Shown here piece after piece: positions 8,460-18,106 of a DNA stretch of 64,000 nt. Position 1 is the stretch's first letter, and each line of letters begins with the position of its first letter. Under the pieces are notes generated by a model. The model did no database searches, had not been told where the DNA came from, and saw only the letters and a program-made list of their open reading frames with translations. The translations under genes were made by a program, and so were the position numbers. This DNA comes from Bryobacterales bacterium (GTDB lineage: Bacteria; Acidobacteriota; Terriglobia; Bryobacterales; Bryobacteraceae), in NCBI GenBank assembly GCA_020854055.1, contig JADZGD010000003.1:1-64000 (forward strand). The letters run 5' to 3'.

Positions 8460-9644
8460 TTAACAGGAAACCGGGGCAGCCGGTACGTGGCCAGCCGGCA
8501 GCCGGGGCTCAAGACGCACGTTCCATTGCGTTTCCAGCAGTGTGCGCAGAGCTTCGCGTAAACCTTCAATGGAGAAGCGCGCCGACCATTCCAGCGCCAG
8601 GCGGCGCATTTCTTCGTACTGCTCCGGATGCGCGGCAATATCCACGAGCGCATTCGTCAGAGCCTGAACATCACCCGGTGGAACGGCAATACCCCGCCCT
8701 CCACCCAACATCTCCTTAAGGAAGCCGATGTCGGAGCCGACACAGACCAAACCAAACGCCATCGCTTCAGCGGCCGACTTCGGCCAGCCCTCGCTATCGG
8801 AAACCAGCACCAGCACCTGCGAGCGTTCCAGGTATGGGATCACCTGCTCAAACGCCAGGCCGCCGGTAAAGTGCACTGTTTCCCCAAGGCCCAACCGCCG
8901 CGAAAGTTGATTGAGAGACTCGCGTTCCGGCCCATCGCCGATGATGGTGCAGGACGACTCGATGCCGTTTTCCCGCAGGCCCGCGATGGCTTCAAGCAGC
9001 ACATGAACGTTTTTCGCCCTGGATAGCCGGCCTGTGTACAGAATCCTAAGCGGTAACGAAAGTGGGCCGGACGCAGCGCGCCGGCCGCGCTCGATCTGCT
9101 CGGTCGTGAGCAGGGAGGTAAAAAATGGTGTGACATGAGAACGCTGGTTGGGCCAGCGTCCGTAGACCGTCACCGGCCCACGCCACCATCGCGATCCAAG
9201 AATCCGGCGCTGGAGTCCGAAACTCCACGGCTCATTCACAGACTCGCCCCACAGGCCTGCATACTTTGCAACCAGCCGGCGTGAGAACAGCGGCGCCAGT
9301 ATGCTGCCGACCAGACCGATATTGCCCGGACAACGGACATGTACCGCGTCAGCGCGGAACATCTCCCGCGACAACCTCCAGATCCAGGACGGGAGAGCGA
9401 TCATCAGCGACAATTTGGCCAAAAATGTTTCTCCGCCGGCCTCCCTCTGCGGTGCCAACCGGATGTTGGACTGGGCAAGCGGAACACAATCACCGGACGG
9501 CGCGGTATGACGGCATGGCGCCGCGATCACTACCTCCGAAAACAGTTGGGCCCACAGGTCGATCTCCCGCGCATACGGGCCGTAGGCGTGGATACGGCCG
9601 CCGTGCGCGTAGTGAACCACGTGCGAGACAATCAGAATTTGCAT
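8460..9644 (-). CDS. Glycosyltransferase family 4 (GT-B fold)
   Basis: This 394-residue protein has the GT4 architecture. MQILIVSHVVHYAHGGRI is the N-terminal loop, RILYTGRLSRAKNVHVLLEAI begins the second Rossmann half, and DSEGWPKSAAEAMAFGLVCVGSDIGFLKE is the donor-binding E-x7-E region. The pattern resembles enzymes of exopolysaccharide clusters. It sits six bases after the polymerase gene and two bases before the next GT4. Its specificity is unknown. Confidence 0.92.
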   Translation of the reverse strand: MQILIVSHVVHYAHGGRIHAYGPYAREIDLWAQLFSEVVIAAPCRHTAPSGDCVPLAQSNIRLAPQREAGGETFLAKLSLMIALPSWIWRLSREMFRADAVHVRCPGNIGLVGSILAPLFSRRLVAKYAGLWGESVNEPWSFGLQRRILGSRWWRGPVTVYGRWPNQRSHVTPFFTSLLTTEQIERGRRAASGPLSLPLRILYTGRLSRAKNVHVLLEAIAGLRENGIESSCTIIGDGPERESLNQLSRRLGLGETVHFTGGLAFEQVIPYLERSQVLVLVSDSEGWPKSAAEAMAFGLVCVGSDIGFLKEMLGGGRGIAVPPGDVQALTNALVDIAAHPEQYEEMRRLALEWSARFSIEGLREALRTLLETQWNVRLEPRLPAGHVPAAPVSC

Positions 9645-9650
9645 AATGAA

Positions 9651-11168
9651 TCAGTTCGCCGGCAGGGGTAGGTTGATTCCCATCCCCGCCTGGGGTATGG
9701 GTCCGGTTGGGAAGCGGCCGTCCGTCATTACACTCAGAGGGGGATGTAATGGAGCGGCGCGCAGTTCGCTTCCGTCGCCGGACCCACCGGCCGGGCAGCC
9801 AGCCGCGGCAGGCTGCCCAACTTCATGCGGCAGGGCGGGCCGAATCAGCCAGACCCGCCAACCACATCCGGATAGAAGTCCAAGACCCAGAAACATGGCT
9901 GCGTTGCCATCAATTCCTGGAATGCTGATCCCGATGGTCAAAAATCCAAGCACGCCGATAAGAGGTCCCATCTCTCCAGACCATCGCCGGTGCCGGAACC
10001 CCATTCGAAGCAGCGCCGCCAGGCACGAGAAGCAGATAAGAGCGCCCAGCAGGCCGGTTTCCGCGATTACCTGAAGGTAGAGAGCATGCCACAAAAGACG
10101 GCGGCCGGCAAACCTTGCAGCCGAATCGCGGCCGGTACCGGGACCGAATCCCCATACCGGCGATTCGGCGATGAGGCTGGGAAGCGCGCGCCACTGATCG
10201 CTACGGCCCGTGGTGCGTTTGGCCCAGGTGACATCGGGCGAAAATGTCTTGTCGATGTAACTGAGCAGAATTCCTTCATGTCCGAATGAGATCAGGCCGA
10301 TCGCCAGTATTGGAATGATGCCCAGTGGCACCAGAATCGCTTTGCGCCGTGCCCGGTCATAAATGAACACGGCTGCCATTCCGGCAAGAACAATCAGCCA
10401 GGCGCCCCTCGACGTAGTGAGCAGCAGAATGATCCCGGTGAGCACTTGAAGGATCACTTTGTACCAGCGGTGATCCCGCAGGCCGAGCAACGCTCCGCCA
10501 TCCACAATCGTCAGAAGAAACACCAGCGCGCATGGGTTTCCAATTTGAATTGGATTTCCAAGCCGTAAATGTTCAAAATCAACCATGCCCAGCCGGGTGC
10601 TGAAGGGCAGCATGCCCAAGCCCAGCGTGCAAGCCGTAAGGCCGATGCCGAGAAAGGCAGTCGCCAGATGCGACCGGTGGTGCCCCAAAAGAACCACCGC
10701 ACACGCCGCAAACGCCAGTTCGAAGGTGCGGTAATTCGATGTGTAGTCCTTCGTCACGATGAAAGACAGCAACCAGTACAGAGTCGCCAGCACCAACAGT
10801 GTGGCTGTACCAGGCGTGGTAAGCAGTGTGACGATCCGCTCCCGCCACACCACCAGCCAGAGCAACATACACACCAACAACAGCGCTTGAATTGAGCTGT
10901 AAAACAGAAAATCACGAAAGAACATCATCGCCGGCATGACCGCCAGAAGCAGGGTGGTGTAGCTCAACGCATTCCGGCGCAAGAGATGGAAAGCCAGCAT
11001 TGTCAACAGCGCCGCAAAGAAGCAGCGTCCGCCCCACAGCGGGCGGCCGGTGGCCAGAAGCGCTGCCGCCGGTACGACACAACAGGCTGCCTGTACGATC
11101 GTTCCAAGCCGGAGAGTTGGCGGCATCCGGTATATCCCGCTTCTGATCTGTGAAATGCTTTCGGTCAT
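9651..11168 (-). CDS. O-antigen ligase/polymerase-like membrane protein (Wzy-type)
   Basis: This is a 505-residue integral membrane protein with roughly ten to twelve hydrophobic segments. The segment ILLLTTSRGAWLIVLAGMAAV and the periplasmic-loop pattern with WGFGPGTGRDSAARF are typical of the Wzy_C (O-antigen ligase/polymerase) family. Family members join undecaprenyl-linked repeat units at the periplasmic side of the inner membrane or ligate a glycan to a carrier. The start at ATG 11168 overlaps the previous stop as ATGA. Its presence with an ABC exporter in the same operon is unusual, because ABC-exported glycans normally need no polymerase; it could instead be the ligase. Confidence 0.85.
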   Translation of the reverse strand: MTESISQIRSGIYRMPPTLRLGTIVQAACCVVPAAALLATGRPLWGGRCFFAALLTMLAFHLLRRNALSYTTLLLAVMPAMMFFRDFLFYSSIQALLLVCMLLWLVVWRERIVTLLTTPGTATLLVLATLYWLLSFIVTKDYTSNYRTFELAFAACAVVLLGHHRSHLATAFLGIGLTACTLGLGMLPFSTRLGMVDFEHLRLGNPIQIGNPCALVFLLTIVDGGALLGLRDHRWYKVILQVLTGIILLLTTSRGAWLIVLAGMAAVFIYDRARRKAILVPLGIIPILAIGLISFGHEGILLSYIDKTFSPDVTWAKRTTGRSDQWRALPSLIAESPVWGFGPGTGRDSAARFAGRRLLWHALYLQVIAETGLLGALICFSCLAALLRMGFRHRRWSGEMGPLIGVLGFLTIGISIPGIDGNAAMFLGLGLLSGCGWRVWLIRPALPHEVGQPAAAGCPAGGSGDGSELRAAPLHPPLSVMTDGRFPTGPIPQAGMGINLPLPAN

Positions 11169-12244
11169 TGAGCGCCTTTACGAGCAGAACACTGCAAAGC
11201 AAACTGGCGGCGAACTGGCGGTTCCTCATAGCTGGGCGGCCTGATCATACAGCGCATGGCGCCGATTGCCAATCCGGCGGCATGGCACAGCGAGGACAGC
11301 CGCCATGGCCGCGTCGCAAAAGCCGCAAGGTCCGCCGCGATAAGAACCTGAACATCGGCCCAGAACAACAGCCGGATCCGCAACGAGGGCTTGGGTGTAT
11401 ACCGGGTCCAGATAAAGTGCCGGTTCACCACCTCCATCATTCCCTTGGCGAATCTCGGCGGGCGTCCGCCCGTCGCGGGATTGTGTACTACGTGCGCGTC
11501 CCCGGCACAGGCTACCTTCCAGCGGCGCCTAATGCGCAGGGACATTTCAAAATCCTCTCCTTGCGAGTACCCTTGGAAGAACTCCGAAAACCGCTCGTGG
11601 TCGAATACCTGCCGGCGGATCGCCACAGCGCCTCCAGGAAAAACATCCATCATCTTGATTCCATGGAATGGCTTGAGAGCGCACCGCGGAATGCACATCG
11701 CGGTAGGGAAGTACATCATCGGCTGCATTCGGGGAATCAATCCCAGGGCGAACCGTACCTTGAATCGCGCCAGCAGCGGACGGTTGATCTCGTTGATGAT
11801 GCATCCGGCTACGGCCCCGATAGACGGCTCCTGCTCAAGCACTTTGCAGATTGTGGAAAAGTATCCCTTCAGTGGAATCGCGTCGTCATCCAGCCAGAAC
11901 AGGTACCGCCCGGTACTGAGGTCCAGGCCGGCATTTCGCTGGCGCGTCAGTCCGGCGGAGCTCTCGGCGTAAATCAAAGTGAACGGAAGAAGCTCGCCGG
12001 ATGCCCATTGCCGAAGCTGGTCGCCGAGGGCCAGATCCGGGCTGCCATCGACAATGATCACTTCGTCCGGCGGGGCGGCAAGTGTCAGCAGATGGTTTAC
12101 TAACTTCATTACTTCCGAAGGACGGTGGTAAGTGGCGACGATCAGCGAACATTTCTCGATCGCCCCCGGTTTTGCCCGCTCGTGCCGCCAACCCGGAAGA
12201 GACTGAAGCTCTTTCGGATCGGCTGTGTCCGAGTTGCCGCTCAT
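11165..12244 (-). CDS. Glycosyltransferase family 2
   Basis: The protein is 359 residues from ATG 12244, which overlaps the preceding stop as ATGA; the in-frame extension to 12265 is unlikely. After a short tail, KCSLIVATYHRPSEVMKLVNHL opens the GT-A fold, VIIVDGSPD follows, and LFWLDDDAIPLKGYF carries the DxD-type metal site. The segment MDVFPGGAVAIRRQVFDHERFSE fits the catalytic region. The C-terminus has hydrophobic stretches that may hold it at the membrane. It is expected to add one sugar of the repeat unit. Confidence 0.9.
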   Translation of the reverse strand: MSGNSDTADPKELQSLPGWRHERAKPGAIEKCSLIVATYHRPSEVMKLVNHLLTLAAPPDEVIIVDGSPDLALGDQLRQWASGELLPFTLIYAESSAGLTRQRNAGLDLSTGRYLFWLDDDAIPLKGYFSTICKVLEQEPSIGAVAGCIINEINRPLLARFKVRFALGLIPRMQPMMYFPTAMCIPRCALKPFHGIKMMDVFPGGAVAIRRQVFDHERFSEFFQGYSQGEDFEMSLRIRRRWKVACAGDAHVVHNPATGGRPPRFAKGMMEVVNRHFIWTRYTPKPSLRIRLLFWADVQVLIAADLAAFATRPWRLSSLCHAAGLAIGAMRCMIRPPSYEEPPVRRQFALQCSARKGAQ

Positions 12245-13404
12245 CCTTGCAAGTGCTGATGGCATGTCGTTTTGAACCTATCGATGCAGCTTTGGTAAAA
12301 GTACTCGTTACGCGGCACCAGCACATCGGTTGAGAAGCTTGATGCAACGCGAAGCCGTCCGGCCGCGCCGGTGCGGGCGGCAAACTCCCGGTCGTGAAGC
12401 AGGCGAAGAATCACGCGGGCGATCCCCGGAACATCATCCGGATCAACCAGCAACCCGTCAGCCCCGTCGGTAATGAGTTCCGGTCCGCTGGCACGGGTTG
12501 TGTAAACCACCGGGCAGCCTTCGGCCATCGCTTCCATCGGCGCCAGGGCGAATGCCTCCGAATACGAAGGGAAAACCGCCAGCGCGCACGATCGAAGCGC
12601 GCTTTGCACATCCTCCCGCGGGACATGACCATGAAAGCTGACGCTCGCCACGGCGCTGCCGGGAAGCAGGGAGGTCAGCCATTCCTGCATCGACGCGCCT
12701 GCCGATGGCCGTTGGTCTTTTCCGTAAACATGAAGTTCGGCTTTCGGATGAGCGGCGGCCACGATGGGCCATGCCTTGATCAGTTGAACAATCCCCTTCT
12801 TGGCGGTCAGCGTTCCCGCGTAAACAACCCGGTGCGTATCCCGCTGCTGCTGCCGGGGGATGGAATCGATTTCGACCGGGTTGTAAAGCACCTCCACGCC
12901 GCTGCGGTGCGAACCCATTAACTGGGTTGTGCGGCGGGCGGTGTAGTTGCTGGTGGAGCACGAAAAATCGGACCGGCGCCAGGAACGCCGCTCCAGCCAT
13001 GACGTCAGACGGTCGGCCGGTTGCGACATCTCCGAGCAGAAGTAGGTAAGCGATCCGTGCAGCCGTGAAACAACCGGCACCGGCAGTGAACTCCAGCCGG
13101 CCGCTCCGCCTTCCCAGTCGGGAACCTCCACGACGTCGATTTCGCCGTTCCGCGCCCAGCGGCTGATTTGACGAAACAGATCGCGCCGCGCCGTCAACCA
13201 GCTAAAGCGCCCCGCGCCTAGGGGCATTCGATAAATCTCAACACCGTGGTCGTTGTCCCGCTCCGGCAAGGATTCTGGATAGCAGCCAATCACGCGGACC
13301 TGATGGCCGGCGGAGGCCAGCGCGCGTCCCAGGACGCGAGTTACCGATCCGATGCCGCCGTGACGGCCCGGGGGATATTCCGAACACAGGAAGCAAATCT
13401 TCAT
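12241..13404 (-). CDS. Glycosyltransferase family 4 (GT-B fold)
   Basis: I place the start at ATG 13404 (MKICFLCSEYPPGRHGGIG), which overlaps the previous stop as ATGA and gives 387 residues; a reading to 13443 would add 13 unlikely residues. The N-terminal loop with YPPGRHGGIGSV, VVYAGTLTAKKGIVQLIKAW in the middle and PSYSEAFALAPMEAMAEGCP as the donor site are classic GT4 features. It belongs to the same coupled series of transferases. Donor sugar unknown. Confidence 0.92.
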   Translation of the reverse strand: MKICFLCSEYPPGRHGGIGSVTRVLGRALASAGHQVRVIGCYPESLPERDNDHGVEIYRMPLGAGRFSWLTARRDLFRQISRWARNGEIDVVEVPDWEGGAAGWSSLPVPVVSRLHGSLTYFCSEMSQPADRLTSWLERRSWRRSDFSCSTSNYTARRTTQLMGSHRSGVEVLYNPVEIDSIPRQQQRDTHRVVYAGTLTAKKGIVQLIKAWPIVAAAHPKAELHVYGKDQRPSAGASMQEWLTSLLPGSAVASVSFHGHVPREDVQSALRSCALAVFPSYSEAFALAPMEAMAEGCPVVYTTRASGPELITDGADGLLVDPDDVPGIARVILRLLHDREFAARTGAAGRLRVASSFSTDVLVPRNEYFYQSCIDRFKTTCHQHLQG

Positions 13405-14375
13405 CCCATTTGGCTCCGCAGTGACGGGCGCCGCGCCCACCAAGCCGTGAACATGCTGCCATCCAGCGGAAAGCGTTCGCGCAATTGCTCTTCCTCCCGC
13501 TTCCAGGCGTCCGGCAGACGTGCGGGAGCGGAGCGTCCGAGATGCCCGCAGGTGACAACTCTCCGAACTTCAAATTCCGGCAGATAGGCTCTTTCAATGT
13601 GAGCCCAGTTGAGTCCCGGAGAGTGGGGCGGAAAGTGCGGATCGATGATCGCCGCAATTTCCGCAAAACTATAGTTGGCCGGCCACCCATGTCTCTGCTT
13701 CAGCAGCCCATTCACCCTGGCGGCAAGTTCCGGCTTGTGATTGAATCGCGAGGCGACCCAATCCGCGATTCTCTTCGGATGCAGTCGCCTTCGCAGACTC
13801 CGGCGCCGGGTCTGCTCGAACCTCTCGGCGGATCGCCGGCAATCGGAATTGGAGGTGAATCGGCTATTGGGCTCATGTGCCGCGACGTACGCGCCGGCCG
13901 GATTGATCAGCTTAGCCACGAAGGCGAGAACGATATCCAAATCGAAAATGAAGTGCAGCAACGAGTGGCTGACCACCAGGTCGAATTTCGACTGGCCCAA
14001 CCCGCCGTGAAGAATCGCCGGTGTCAGGTCGAGCGAATGCAGCTCAAACCGGCCGGCGGGAAGGGTCTCCTCGCAAACCCTGAAAGCGAATTCCGAGCTC
14101 CGGGCTGCCCAGCCGTTTCCGGCGCCGAGCGCGAGGATCCGGCCACCCTGCGGCACAAGGGAAGCCGCATCGCGAAGCACGCCGGCAAAATCCGGGTGAC
14201 AGCGGCTGCCGCGGCAGGCCGCAAACATCTGTGCGGCCGGCTTGGCCTGAGCAACGACAAACGCCGACGCGACGGCCGACACGAACTCCTGATCCGCCGC
14301 CGGAGAGCCCGTGGATTGGGCTAACTGTTCGGCAAGCCTGGGAAGACTCGCGTCGTAATCGCGTTCGGTCAACAT
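13401..14375 (-). CDS. SAM-dependent methyltransferase-like protein, paralogue of 15784-16797
   Basis: This 324-residue protein has a Rossmann-type SAM site (GGRILALGAGNGWAAR) and the segment FDLVVSHSLLHFIFDLDIVL, which matches the post-motif region of class I methyltransferases. Its middle (RRSLRRRLHPKRIADWV) and tail (LPDAWKREEEQLRERFPLDGS) closely parallel the protein at 15784-16797, so the two are diverged duplicates on either side of a transferase gene. Motif I here reads ALGAGNGW, less canonical than in the paralogue. The start ATG 14375 overlaps the previous stop by seven bases. A sugar or nonulosonate methylation role is inferred from context. Confidence 0.75.
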   Translation of the reverse strand: MLTERDYDASLPRLAEQLAQSTGSPAADQEFVSAVASAFVVAQAKPAAQMFAACRGSRCHPDFAGVLRDAASLVPQGGRILALGAGNGWAARSSEFAFRVCEETLPAGRFELHSLDLTPAILHGGLGQSKFDLVVSHSLLHFIFDLDIVLAFVAKLINPAGAYVAAHEPNSRFTSNSDCRRSAERFEQTRRRSLRRRLHPKRIADWVASRFNHKPELAARVNGLLKQRHGWPANYSFAEIAAIIDPHFPPHSPGLNWAHIERAYLPEFEVRRVVTCGHLGRSAPARLPDAWKREEEQLRERFPLDGSMFTAWWARRPSLRSQMG

Positions 14376-15787
14376 GCAATCCTCTCAAGCGCCTCCACCG
14401 TGCGCTTGCTCGATTCTCCCAGTGGAACGTCAACCTGCATGTCCGCCAGGCGCCTGCGGCCCTCCCGGTCGGTCTCCGGATGATCGAGATATACATTGAT
14501 TTCGTCGGCCAGTTGCTCACGCGAACGGGCAAAGCGAGCCGCTCCGAATTGGATCACCGGCCGGAAGTGCTCGTATTGGTAGTAGTAATCCCATACCGGC
14601 ATGCCGAAAATGGGAGGATTCGCGCAGTCAAAAGCCAGGTTCACCACCGGTTTGTCGTGAAGTCCGAAATCCAGTGTCATGGTGGAACCCAGATTTACGT
14701 TCAGATCGGCGTGATGCGTGAGATTGGCGAGAAAGCGCACATCCTCGGGCCACGGAATCACCTTGCGCCAGTTTCCAGGATCGGCGTGAAACCAGGCCGG
14801 CTGGCAGTAGATGATCTCCGGAAATTGCTTCAGGACCGCCTGATAGCGCTTGCCGTCGTCAACCGGCACCGGCCGCAAGAGCACCTGTGGATTGTGGCGA
14901 ATCCGGCCGGCGCGAACAAACTCCATCAACACACCCAGGTGCTTGGGATCTTCCGGGCAGGTTCCCGCATCGCCCCCGGAGTAACAGATGATCGGCCGCT
15001 TGGGATCGGCTCCGGCTTTGGCGCAGAACTCCTCGCGACTCCACAGCAGTTGCGGCGCGGCGTAGGGCTCAAACTGCGGTGTTCCGACAATATGAATCGA
15101 CTCTGGCGGCAGGTGAGGATAAAATCTCCGCAGTTCGTCGTGCATGTGGCGGCTCCACACCAGGTAATGGTCAAAGGGCGCGGCGATGCGTCCTTTGCTG
15201 CTCAGGTTGTCCCAACTGAAGATAAACGTAACGGTCGGGATGCCCAGTGACCGCGCCGCAAGCACCGCCGGAATGATTGCCGTGGGGCGCTGATGGGAAC
15301 TGAACAGCACGTTGGGCCGGATCGAACGAAAGATCTGGCGATACTGCTCCACCTCGGGCTGCCGCTCCACCGCGGCGCAGTGTAGCCGTTCCAGCCAGCG
15401 CAGCCTCCTTGGGCCGGCGGCGGCCTTTCCGAGAAGGCGCGAAGAGTGCTTGAAAGCCCGCCAGCGCAGCGGCCCGGTGATGGGCCTGTTCAGGGCGCGC
15501 CGCATCGCCATTGTGCCACCCCAGTACAAGTGCGCCTTCTCCAGCGCGCCCTGAAGAAACAGCGGCAGGTGCGGCTGCTCGTAGGGGAGCATCGGTCGCC
15601 ATTCGACGTCACCGCTGACCGAACTGGCGTAGGTATCCAGGTTGTCTTCCGGAATAACGTGAAAAACCGACACTTTGGCGCGCGCGGCAAGTTTGTTAAG
15701 AAACTCTCCGATGACAAAGTTGCGCACGCCCACGCCGTCCGGGACAAAAACCGCGGCTCGCATGCCGGTCTCACTATGTGAATTCAT
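14369..15787 (-). CDS. GT-B fold transferase of the CDP-glycerol glycerophosphotransferase-like superfamily
   Basis: The product is 472 residues from ATG 15787, which overlaps the preceding stop as ATGA. The N-terminal half holds NVLFSSHQRPTAIIPAVLAARSLGIPTVTFIFSWDNL, and the C-terminal half has ADLNVNLGSTMTLDFGLHDKPVVNLAFD. Both resemble the acceptor and donor sides of GT-B transferases related to CDP-glycerol glycerophosphotransferases and UDP-GlcNAc 2-epimerases. It could transfer a sugar or a polyol phosphate. The flanking methyltransferase paralogues suggest that it works on the residue they modify. Function beyond the fold is uncertain. Confidence 0.7.
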   Translation of the reverse strand: MNSHSETGMRAAVFVPDGVGVRNFVIGEFLNKLAARAKVSVFHVIPEDNLDTYASSVSGDVEWRPMLPYEQPHLPLFLQGALEKAHLYWGGTMAMRRALNRPITGPLRWRAFKHSSRLLGKAAAGPRRLRWLERLHCAAVERQPEVEQYRQIFRSIRPNVLFSSHQRPTAIIPAVLAARSLGIPTVTFIFSWDNLSSKGRIAAPFDHYLVWSRHMHDELRRFYPHLPPESIHIVGTPQFEPYAAPQLLWSREEFCAKAGADPKRPIICYSGGDAGTCPEDPKHLGVLMEFVRAGRIRHNPQVLLRPVPVDDGKRYQAVLKQFPEIIYCQPAWFHADPGNWRKVIPWPEDVRFLANLTHHADLNVNLGSTMTLDFGLHDKPVVNLAFDCANPPIFGMPVWDYYYQYEHFRPVIQFGAARFARSREQLADEINVYLDHPETDREGRRRLADMQVDVPLGESSKRTVEALERIAC

Positions 15788-16797
15788 ATTGATTGTCTTG
15801 TTCTCTTCCATGCCGCCGCCAGTTGCATGCCGTCGAGCGAATGCCGGCGGATTAGTTCCTGCTCGCCCTTCCGGAATCGCGCGGGAAGGGTGGAGTCGAG
15901 TCCACCATAGAATGCATACGATCGCTGGCTCACCAGCCGATAGCCGGGGAGCACATGTTGCAAGCTGTCGGTTTCGACACCTTTACCATCGTGAACGCGT
16001 AAATCGGTTACACTCCAGATTTCATCGTCGGTCAGCGGAACTGCGGCCACTCCGCTTGCCAGCAGCGCCTCATTCACCGTTTCCATATAGGATCGCGGCA
16101 CCGGCAGGCCGAGCATGCGGCGCGCTCGGTTCGCCAGGCGTTGCGGGTGGAGCCGTGATGATAAGCTCCGTAGACGCACTTCGGGCGCAGCTTCCAACGC
16201 CTTCATCCGGCGCCTGAGGACGCTGCTTGCAAGAGCAGCTCCGTTGGGGTCCTGCAGGTGCAGAAATACTCCGCCTGGCGGCTGGAGTTTTTGCAGTTTC
16301 GAGCCAAATTCTTCAAGATCGGGAATGTGATGAAGCACCGAGCAGCAAAGGATCAGGTTGTACCTTGAAGACTCCTTCAAATCGGCAAGCGTTCCACGAA
16401 TGAACCGCGGCTGGTACGAGCGTATGCTTTCGCGCTTTGCACAAAGCTCAATCATCTTGGGCGAAGTGTCCAGCAGGTCGAGTTGGGCGACTCGAATCAT
16501 CTTCAACTGATCGAGCAGGAGTTCCGCCGACTGGCCTGTTCCACCGCCGATGTCAAGAATTCGCAGCGGCTCATTCGGAAAGCTATCGGCTGCGATCAGG
16601 TCATCAATCAGAAGTGCGAACTGTTGTGGAAGACTGCGCCGCATGTCTGCGTGCAGTTCGTCATACCGTTCCGCCTCACACTCGTGGAAGATCAAATTAA
16701 CCGCCGACTGGAACTGTGCGGCGGAAAGAGTGACCCCCTTGGATTGCATCAGCGGAAGAAGGCGGTCAAGATCATGAGCGATACCGAAGCCGCGCAT
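15784..16797 (-). CDS. Class I SAM-dependent methyltransferase
   Basis: The start at ATG 16797 is preceded by GAGG with six bases of spacing, which is better than the upstream TTG at 16809; this gives 337 residues. Motif I is ILDIGGGTGQSAELL, with LDLLDTSPKMIELC as the acidic loop and YNLILCCSVLHHIPDLEEF as the post-motif. The tail (RFRKGEQELIRRHSLDGMQ) is shared with the paralogue at 13401-14375. It lies 31 bases after the ABC ATPase gene. The most likely role is methylation of the growing glycan or of its terminal residue, which in some ABC-exported glycans acts as the chain-length signal; that link is inference. Confidence 0.85.
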   Translation of the reverse strand: MRGFGIAHDLDRLLPLMQSKGVTLSAAQFQSAVNLIFHECEAERYDELHADMRRSLPQQFALLIDDLIAADSFPNEPLRILDIGGGTGQSAELLLDQLKMIRVAQLDLLDTSPKMIELCAKRESIRSYQPRFIRGTLADLKESSRYNLILCCSVLHHIPDLEEFGSKLQKLQPPGGVFLHLQDPNGAALASSVLRRRMKALEAAPEVRLRSLSSRLHPQRLANRARRMLGLPVPRSYMETVNEALLASGVAAVPLTDDEIWSVTDLRVHDGKGVETDSLQHVLPGYRLVSQRSYAFYGGLDSTLPARFRKGEQELIRRHSLDGMQLAAAWKRTRQSI

Positions 16798-16840
16798 ACG
16801 ATGCCTCAAAAGGATCCGCGGCCGTCAAAAGACGGCCCGG

Positions 16841-18106
16841 TCATTGTTCAATACTCAACGACTCCACCGGACTCAGATGCTCCACGCTCCACTCTCTGCG
16901 TGGACTGATCATCGACCCCCAGCCGCAACACTGGCCGGAAACATCGAGATGCAAAATATCGGACATATGCCGGGGAGCCGCATCCTGCCCCCAAAGCAAC
17001 ACCTTGAAGTAGAGCGAGTACAAGCCGGGTTCCAGCCACAAAGCCGGAAGTTTCACATTCAGCCGGTACCGGCCCTGCCAGGTTTTACCGGACCCAAACT
17101 CGGGGCTATCCTGGCGCATGTGAAAGATGCGGCGCTGTTGCATGTCATCCAGCAGGCAGAGCAGCGTGAATCCCGGCACCGGATCGTAGAATCGAAGTTC
17201 AGCGGTGATTTCGGCTTCCTCGGATTGGTCGATCGTACAGCTCTCCCGTCCGGCGACGGCCACTTTGCCAAAGCTGAAGCCTTTGGCCTTCGAGTTGTCC
17301 GTGTCGGTATCTTCTTTTGTGGCGATCAGACGGTGGTAGTCCGAAACGGCGGATGAAATATCGCCGGAGCTGTATACCTTCCCGCGGTCGAGCACCACGC
17401 CGCGATTGCACAATGACCGGATCGCGCCCATATTGTGGCTTACGAAGAGAATGGTCCGGCCCTGGCGCGCAACGTCGCCGATCTTGCCGATGCACTTCTT
17501 TTGAAACGCCAGGTCGCCCACCGCCAGTACCTCATCAACGAACAGGATGTCCGGATCGAGGTGAGCTGCCACCGCAAAAGCAAGCCGCAGATACATGCCG
17601 GTGGAGTAGTGCTTTACCGGCGTATCAATGAACTTCTCCACCTCGGCGAAGTCCACGATGGCATCAAACTGTCGCTCGATCTGCCGGCGCTTCATGTTGA
17701 GAATCGCGCCATTCAAAAAGATGTTCTCCCGCCCGGTCAACTCATTGTGAAATCCCGTTCCGACTTCGAGCAGCGTTCCCACCCTTCCGTAGACGTCGGC
17801 GTAGCCGGTAGTCGGTTCGGTGATCCGCGAGAGCACTTTGAGCAGCGTACTCTTCCCCGCCCCATTGCGCCCGATCACCCCGACAATTTCGCCCGGCCGG
17901 ACGTCGAGCGATACATCCGACAACGCCCACAGGATGCGATCTTCCTCCGACTGCTTGCGCCGGTTCCGGAATCCGCGCCGGACCGCATCGACCGATGCGC
18001 GGCAACAGTCGACAACCGTGTCGCGAAGGGTCCGGTACCGCTGGGTGCGCTCCCCAAGGTTATAGCGCTTGGAAAGATTGTTAATTCGAATTGCGTACTC
18101 GGGCAT
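16841..18106 (-). CDS. ABC transporter ATP-binding protein for polysaccharide export (Wzt-like, with C-terminal glycan-binding domain)
   Basis: The N-terminal 250 residues form an ABC ATPase. GRNGAGKST is the Walker A loop, HYSTGMYLRLAFAVA is the signature region and DILFVDEVLAVGD is Walker B. The remaining 170 residues (from about SKAKGFSFGKVAV) look like the beta-sandwich found at the end of Wzt proteins that recognise the finished end of an O-antigen. The start is taken at ATG 18106; a TTG at 18127 is also possible. It overlaps the dehydrogenase gene by 26 bases. Its permease partner is at 27337-28218, about 9 kb away in the same operon, which is unusual because the two genes are normally adjacent. 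Confidence 0.9.
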   Translation of the reverse strand: MPEYAIRINNLSKRYNLGERTQRYRTLRDTVVDCCRASVDAVRRGFRNRRKQSEEDRILWALSDVSLDVRPGEIVGVIGRNGAGKSTLLKVLSRITEPTTGYADVYGRVGTLLEVGTGFHNELTGRENIFLNGAILNMKRRQIERQFDAIVDFAEVEKFIDTPVKHYSTGMYLRLAFAVAAHLDPDILFVDEVLAVGDLAFQKKCIGKIGDVARQGRTILFVSHNMGAIRSLCNRGVVLDRGKVYSSGDISSAVSDYHRLIATKEDTDTDNSKAKGFSFGKVAVAGRESCTIDQSEEAEITAELRFYDPVPGFTLLCLLDDMQQRRIFHMRQDSPEFGSGKTWQGRYRLNVKLPALWLEPGLYSLYFKVLLWGQDAAPRHMSDILHLDVSGQCCGWGSMISPRREWSVEHLSPVESLSIEQ

